64,000 bases of DNA from Tenebrio molitor (Eukaryota; Arthropoda; Insecta; Coleoptera; Tenebrionidae): NCBI RefSeq assembly GCF_963966145.1, contig NC_091050.1, forward strand, positions 2,480,001 through 2,544,000, read 5' to 3'. This document shows positions 57,645 to 64,000 of this stretch, piece after piece; position 1 is the first letter of the stretch; each line of letters begins with the position of its first letter. A model generated the notes under the pieces. That model was not told the origin of the DNA, ran no database searches, and saw only the letters and a list, made by a program, of their open reading frames with translations. The position numbers and the translations under genes were made by a program.

Positions 57645-59783
57645 GTTGTATTTTTAACAGTAGGTAGGTAAATATAAAATATTAATAAATACATGTTCAT
57701 TGTTGTTGGCAAAAATGGCAACAACACCAACTGCAGCTAATTAGAATGTTCATTTCCAAAAAATTGTGGTAAAATATAAATAAGTTATGTTTTGCAAAAA
57801 AAATTGTCAAATCAAAGACCAAATAGTCACTTCGGTGATAACCATGGATTAGGTGCGTCGATCAGAGAATTCTTATCTTGTTAAATATTATTAAAATAAA
57901 TTAAAAAGTCACCATGTTGCTGCACCGTGTTTGTCTAAAATATATACCTACCATGAAATTATTTTCTACATTAACCTGCCTGTACATGTTTTCTTTAAGT
58001 ATGTACCACAGAATGGTTGTACTTGAGAATGCAGAACTCTACTAAAAACAGACAAATTTTAATTAGTTTCCAAATAGACAATACCATTTTCAATTACCTA
58101 CTTTATAAATCCGTTCAGAATATTTCATGTAATCTGAGATAGTTTTTTGCGTATTTGTTTTTATTCGGTCGTACTTGTAAATAATTGGATCCCTAAACGA
58201 TTTGCAAATGTTGCGCTAGCCAATGTATTACAAGTTACTTCGCTACTGGTGCATGGTTGTGCAATTATACATGTGTCTCCGCCCACCAAGTACGTACACA
58301 TACACGTATGTGCGTATGTATCTCAACATCATGAAATTCTATTTTCTATCACATAACAAAGGACGATGAAGAAGTCTTTCGGATCATCTTTATCCGCAAC
58401 AGACAACGTTAAATAAATGTGTAAATATATGCAATTAAAAAAAAATCAGATTTCATGACCGAGATTGAATCAGTGAAATTTAAAAAAAAGCCTTAAATGG
58501 GAGCTAATCATTATTAAAATAATTACCTAACATATCTGTTTATTTATTTATTAATCATAAATTGAGTTATCAATCATTATTAATAGAATAAATCTGCTCC
58601 AATTTTATCTTTTATATCGGTAAAATTTTCAGATTGTTACGAGCGCCTGTTGCCCCACAATTTATCCAGCCACGCTGTTAAAAAACCACAAGCCGTTATT
58701 CTCCTTGTTCATTGTCCGGTGTTTTCAATTTCGTCCTTAAAGAAGTGAACTTTACAATTTGCGGCTTCGGTGCTTCTCCATGCGACTTTACAAGCACATA
58801 TGTGCAACAATTTTCCCTGGAGAGCTTCAGAACTATCTTGTCTCCGCATGCTAGCCTCTAGCTTTCCTCTAGCCATCGTCTGGATTTCTTCAAATGTTAA
58901 TGCCCGAGCACGAACCTTTCTTTTGTCTCGACATCCCAGGAGGCTTCTTCTTTTCGAATCTCTGCAAGTCTTGCTTCCAATCCCTGATCCAAGAACGGAA
59001 CTATTTTTATACCAAAGTCGCAGAAATATTTTTCTCGTCACAGTTTGGCCCTAGAGTTCCAAATAAACTTCACGCCTAACTCATTTTTCTTCATATTAAA
59101 TCCCTAATCTGGGAAAATTTCTTCTAAACGGTTTACTTCCAATTTTACATCGAAATTTTCACAAAAAATAAGTACTTTCCTTCAATTGGAGGAAATGTGA
59201 AAAATAATCTCCCCATTTCATTTATCGAGTTCAATTAACACTTATGCAGGTCCAATTAGGTCATCCCTTTTTTGCATTTTGTTCTCCAAAATGCTATTGT
59301 GATCCTCCGTGATGACAGAGTCGACAGAATTTTCTTGAAAGATTTCTCATACGAAAACAAAAATCTCTATAAACATTATTAAAAAATTTGCTAATCCAAC
59401 TATGTAATTGTTTTCGTCAAATATCAGAAGAGCATTCAAGCTGCGTCAACGAGAAGATACGTCGACATTTAACAGAAACAAATCTTCAACAAGGAATTTC
59501 TACCAAAGAAACTAAAATACCAAGGAGGATTATGCTGTAAGTATGACGTTATAGACCCTTTAATGTGAACATCTGAAGAATCTTAAGGCAAAGAGAAACA
59601 CTTCAAAAAAATTCGAGGAGACTAGGTAGAAAATCATTTTTTGAACTAATGAAGGAGTAAAAAACAATTATAAATGCCCCAAAAATAATTTCGTCTTGAC
59701 GAGTCAACTACTTACTCTATTATGCCGCTGACTATAAACCATAAAAAAATATTATTATTTTTATATTTTATAATTTTACTTAC
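57645..59783. other. AT-rich region, no gene recognised
   Basis: A 110-codon minus-strand frame at 58709-59041 (with overlapping plus-strand frames) is of somewhat higher G+C than its surroundings, but matches no family I know. The rest is plain AT-rich sequence. Confidence 0.4.
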
Positions 59784-59829
59784 TCCATTTGGTGTTTTTC
59801 TACGACGTCGAAGACAGCGAACATCGAAC
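59784..59829 (-). CDS. Candidate 46-nt internal exon
   Basis: Between a GCAG acceptor and a strong GTAAGT donor on the minus strand. In one phase it reads SMFAVFDVVEKHQME and splices in frame to the candidate exon at 57285-57367 (Glu completed by its first base). Unidentified; low confidence because both exons are short and isolated. Confidence 0.3.
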
Positions 59830-62800
59830 CTGCGGAAAAAATGAATTATTCTTGTCCAGAAGTACGTTGACCGTGCCGGGTTGATATTGACATTGGGTGT
59901 GCGTTTATTGAACGCTTTTATTGAACCTTCCAATCTTCCAAAACTTATTTATAAATAATGAAAAAGTTTAAACGACTCTTCCGAGCAAACGTGAATAAAA
60001 GCTGCACATAAATATTAATAATTCAGACCCGTCACTCTATCTTGTATAAAAAAATAAAGCAAAATTAGGGGAGTATATAGTGTAGCGTAAGTGAACGGCG
60101 AGCACCACCACCCTTATTAGTTTCCCGCCTGTTTTATAATGGCGGTCGAAAGACGCCAATGGAAACAGAACGCGGGAGAGACCACCGAGTAGGGGAGGTT
60201 AGACTCAAGGGTCGTTTACCCTTCGAGATGTTGCTTTATACGCATATAAAGTGAAAGTGAAAGTAAAGCTAAGGATAGAGAAAGTATTTTACTAAACTAT
60301 GAATCGTTTTATTTTTGTCGTTTTGCTCGTTATACGGTCGAATTTTTAGAATATCAGGTACACTTCAATTATTTACTGTATGTTTTATGTTGTTGTATGT
60401 TGTCAGCAAAGAACATCCCAAAATACACACAACTAAAGTTAGTTTATATGCTTATACATAATAAGTACATATATAAGTTCTTTTAAGTACAAGGGCAAGA
60501 AAATGTTGGCAACGATTTCGACTAAAAGATTTATACAGCTTTTACTCAAAACTATGTGTGTGTGTGTGTAATTTTTTAAATCAACATGAAGGTTATCCGA
60601 ATGGCACCCACAAACTCATTTTGATAAAACTTATTGTGAGCGTGCATTTACAGAATAGATTAAATTATGCTGTCATGTGTATGAATTTCATCCAATGAAG
60701 CAACAGTTTCTAAATAGATTTTTATTTATTTTATAAATCCTGTTGCACATATTAAAATATATCCGGTGTTCATTTAAATTTCCGGTCAAACTTGGCGTTC
60801 AAGAGTCGATTGTGAACGTACCACTCGTGTAAAAGCACAAACAACGGTAAGATTTAAACAGCTGATCCGTGATCCGTAATCCGTAGGGCGTTCACAATCG
60901 ACTTTTCAACGCCAATTCTGACCGGAATTTTTTAAATGAACACCCGATACTTCAGTATGGTTTAAAAGACGCTGCATTATTTATTAGATTATTACAGACT
61001 TCATAGTTGTAGCTATTACTTTATAAATGTTTCGATTTATGTAAAGTATTTGGCTAAAAAATGCTTTTTGATGATTTCATTGGATGGAATAACATAATAT
61101 GACTTGTAGGTACCAAGTCAAAGAATTGATTTGTTCTCAAAGCACCTAAGTACATATTATTTATCATTTGATTTTGAACAAAATCTATTTTTTTAAAATT
61201 TACCTTTGTGTCGTTTGAGCCTTCCTGCAAATGAACTAAGTTTTCCCAAAATCTGTTTGCACCCTTTGGGTGACCTTCCTTATCAGCGGATATTAACATT
61301 TAAAACAAACAAGATTGTCAAGTGACAGAATTGTTGTCTATTAGCATTCGTTGAGATTTCTGAAATTTAAGAGAATAAAAGGGCATATTAAAAGCAGCGT
61401 GCGTTTATTCACTGCGGTATTTTTTATTTTCGTCAACCATTTTCTTTAAGAACGGGATCATCAAATAACAGGACAAAATAATGTAACATGATCCATATAC
61501 AATAAGACGGCACATTTAAAAACAGATTTATCATTTTATAACAACTAAAAATAATAATAAAAGCGGCTTTGAAAACCAGTTCGTAAATTTAGGGGCTCTG
61601 CAGAACAACCCACTTTTAAAGTATCTTAGATTATAATAGTGCTAAATTATGACGTTAATGCTTGATTTATTGCATCAAACATGTAAACAATAACGTTCCA
61701 CTGACATTAGCAATTATCTAAAAACTGTTTAAACAGTTTAGTGAACGACCTCTGCATTCTCCAAATTTATTTTCGAGCTTTTATATGAATCTTTCGAAAA
61801 TATCATGTACCTAAATTAACATAAGGTTATAAACGTGTAGCTGTAGTTACTTGAACGAAATCTGATACACTTTCAAATACATAATCCATCCTAGGTCTCA
61901 TTCTTTAACTCTATAAACACTTTGTGTTCAAAAAGTCATTAGGTATTACCAAACAAGTTTATTTCTTTATTATTTATTAAATATAATAATTTAATGGAAT
62001 TTTTATTTACCTTTCCTACATAAGTAGATACGAAAAACAACAATTGTCTAAAGGATCAATGGGTATTTTTCTTTGATATGTTTGCTTCTTGTTTTTTTTT
62101 CGATTCGGACCAGTGCTTCATGTTAAGGGGTATGTCAATAATTTTTTCTACTTTCTTCGAAACGAGAAGTATCAACAAATTTAATTCCAAATTGTGAATA
62201 CCGTGTGTCAATGCCTTATAGGTACAAGTCCCATCGATGCATAAAGCATCGTGCAATGTGATTAGTTTATGACATTTACTTACGTTTTTATTTGCTGCTG
62301 TTGTTAACATGCCTGAAGACAATAAGCCCAAATGGGAAAAGTTTCAAAAATGATGGTCAAAGGGGTCTGAAAAATACTGCTCCACGAAAACAGCCAAGCG
62401 TAAAAATTCGAAAAACAAAGCAATCTTTTTGATTGTTTTGCAATTTTTTTTCCGATGTGGCTTCTTAAAAGAGTATTTATATAAAAGCTAAATCTTGCTC
62501 TTTTCTTTTCTTTTTATAAGAAAATAAAGACGTAGCAATGCTCTTCTGACAGCAGCTGCGATAGACTGGTAACCAATGAGGAAACTGTGCACAGAAGAGC
62601 GCTGAAAATTCTATCTACAAATTCCACTAATCCACACAAATTCTATTCACAAAAGTAAAGACAAGCCGGGAATATTTCCCACAGTGTTGACTATGTACAA
62701 AGGCATCAGCTGTAAATTCAACAAGATAATATGTGCAATTAAGCAGTACTTAATATCTTGATGAGACATTGGCGAAAGAAATTTCCATTTCCCGACAAAA

Positions 62801-63276
62801 GAATCATTTTCATTACTACCGAATTAGGTACATAAATCCAACGTTCTAACTTTCTTACATTTTTTTATTTTGTTCGTTGAGATATTTTTACCTCTTTTGT
62901 AATTCCTTCGATAATTTCACACAGACATACAGACAATAATTGTGTTTCGGATTACTGATTTTTTTTGGTTTTCTTTTTTATTCGCACTTTGGTACAGTTT
63001 TAGAATTACATAAATATTCTTATTCAACTTAATGGCCAAATTTTTTGTTCTTTTCTATTTACAGTAAAAATGTCTGTAGATAATGACCACGGCATGCTTA
63101 TTATGTGTTGAGTGTTAAGTACGCAAATTATCTTTTCAGAAGAAACTGGTTAGGTCCTTTACATATATGTACTTACTTGTTCACTCTATCTTATGACTCC
63201 ATACGGCCTTCTCAGAAGACAAATTGATTATCTATATTTTTTATTTATAATAATGTATAATATTTATATATGTAAA
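59830..63276. other. AT-rich region, mostly empty
   Basis: About 3.4 kb. A G+C-richer patch at 60060-60230 has no clear coding frame. A (GT)n run lies at about 60556. Short minus-strand frames at 61054-61299 and 62056-62331 have donor-like ends, but no recognised family. It also includes the MITE at 60764-60946. Confidence 0.4.
60764..60946. mobile_element. MITE, 183 bp, family shared with 39045-39215
   Basis: CGGTGTTCATTTAAATTTCC at the left and its near complement ending AAATGAACACCCG at the right. The inner arms AACTTGGCGTTCAAGAGTCG and complement match the element at 39045. One terminal fragment also occurs near 28950. Confidence 0.75.
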
Positions 63277-63517
63277 CTAAATTTTAAACAAATAAAAAAC
63301 TTCTTCAAGTCCTGAGCTTTTGGCCACAGTTCCCAAAACACTAGCAGCATTTCCTCTTTGGATAGCAATACTTATTCTTTGCTGGAAATAGCTAGGGGAC
63401 TCGGAAACACCAGATTTTTCAAGCAGCAACTTGCTTATATCTTTAAAAAGCTCTTTAGCATCTGGGCTCCATGGGCCAAAGGTTTCTAACGAAAAGGCAA
63501 CAAAATTATGATTTTCT
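63277..63517 (-). mobile_element. Reverse-transcriptase-type ORF, C-terminal fragment
   Basis: The minus strand reads FVAFSLETFGPWSPDAKEL, then a middle part, then RISIAIQRGNAASVLGT, and stops at 63277. This is the pattern of the C-terminal end of a widespread non-LTR retrotransposon polyprotein, recognised from memory. No start and no RT domain are present, so it is a 5'-truncated relic. Confidence 0.5.
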
Positions 63518-64000
63518 TTAATTGATTATCTATATTTTCTGAGAAAAAAAACTGTATACGTTTTTTGTGTGGAATTTATCATTTCGGTTTCGTAGTCCAG
63601 ATGGTAATTAATTATAATTTATAATTATATATTTATATTTATATTAATTTATAGGTAAACCGATTCGTTTAATGTTTCTTTATTCCCTATTCTGGATGAT
63701 TTCTCATTTTTATTTGCAATAGTCTTCTTAATAATACCTAATTGTTTTTTTTTTGTTCGACAATTTGAGAATGTTCTCCTATGTGAACGGATTTTGATAA
63801 ATGTCACAACTTGTCAAAACGAAACGTCAAGCTAATTTTAAAGGTTTTACGCGATTTGGAGCCTTTAAGGGGCTCGTCGAACAATTGTTTTTATATTTTT
63901 ACTTTAGCAATGTTTAATGAATTTTTCAAATCCTGTCTAGTACAATTTATCATCTGTACCTATAATATGTAGTATTATTCTATGTAAAAAAATATTGGTT
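63518..64000. other. Window end, AT-rich
   Basis: AT-rich sequence ending at the window edge, with family C repeat copy 3 at 63755-63890. No gene seen. Confidence 0.5.
63755..63890 (-). repeat. Dispersed repeat family C, copy 3
   Basis: Inverted relative to the copies at 38356 and 44170: it reads TTGGAGCCTTTAAGGGGCTC and TGTCAAAACGAAACGTCA on the plus strand. One edge (TTGAGAATGTTCTCCTATGT) matches the right end of the other copies. Confidence 0.75.

Noticed and set aside
1..64000. CRISPR arrays, operons, bacterial ribosome binding sites, tRNA or rRNA genes
   Set aside because: The DNA is eukaryotic and intron-rich; no direct-repeat spacer pattern and no tRNA or rRNA signature was found by eye. 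A tRNAscan run would settle small RNA genes.

Overview
This is eukaryotic nuclear DNA, almost certainly from an insect and most likely a beetle. Genes are split by GT-AG introns, many only about 45-55 bp long. Coding islands are richer in G+C than the AT-rich intergenic DNA. The protein set (slicer-type Argonaute-2 with a Gln-rich N-terminus, MICU1, Frizzled, CNOT9, LSm6, ITPase, TMEM198-like, SLC35B1, a polycystin-1/lov-1-like channel) is animal and insect-like. The beetle assignment is inference. Exon boundaries below were built by hand from splice signals, reading phase and protein-family knowledge.

Layout. Bases 1-8.4 kb are dense: a degenerate N-acylated adenylate-kinase-like protein (+), a secreted C-type lectin (+), LSm6 (-) head-to-head with ITPase (+), and Argonaute-2 (-). 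MICU1 (+, 8.4-12.35 kb) diverges from Argonaute-2. It carries a tandem pair of alternative exons and a 12-nt microexon. A polycystin-1-like receptor-channel (-) fills 13.7-21.2 kb. A second adenylate kinase, the AK5-like two-domain type (-), runs from 23.2 to 36.6 kb, and its large introns are full of MITEs and a truncated non-LTR retroelement. Frizzled (+) lies at 41.3-43.1 kb. A partial tandem copy at 44.8-45.5 kb keeps the signal peptide and Wnt-binding cysteine-rich domain but has no transmembrane part. SLC35B1 (-), a TMEM198-like gene (-) and CNOT9 (+) occupy 46.7-54 kb. The last 10 kb are AT-rich, with MITEs, transposon fragments and two isolated candidate exons.

The genes form no operon-like system; they are housekeeping, signalling and RNAi genes side by side. 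The most interesting points are the CRD-only frizzled copy (a possible newly born secreted Wnt decoy), the MICU1 exon pair plus a microexon at the place where the mammalian muscle isoform has one, an adenylate kinase with several catalytic residues replaced, a polycystin whose GPS motif lacks the cleavage tripeptide, and a pair of related repeats that provides an empty site for one MITE insertion.
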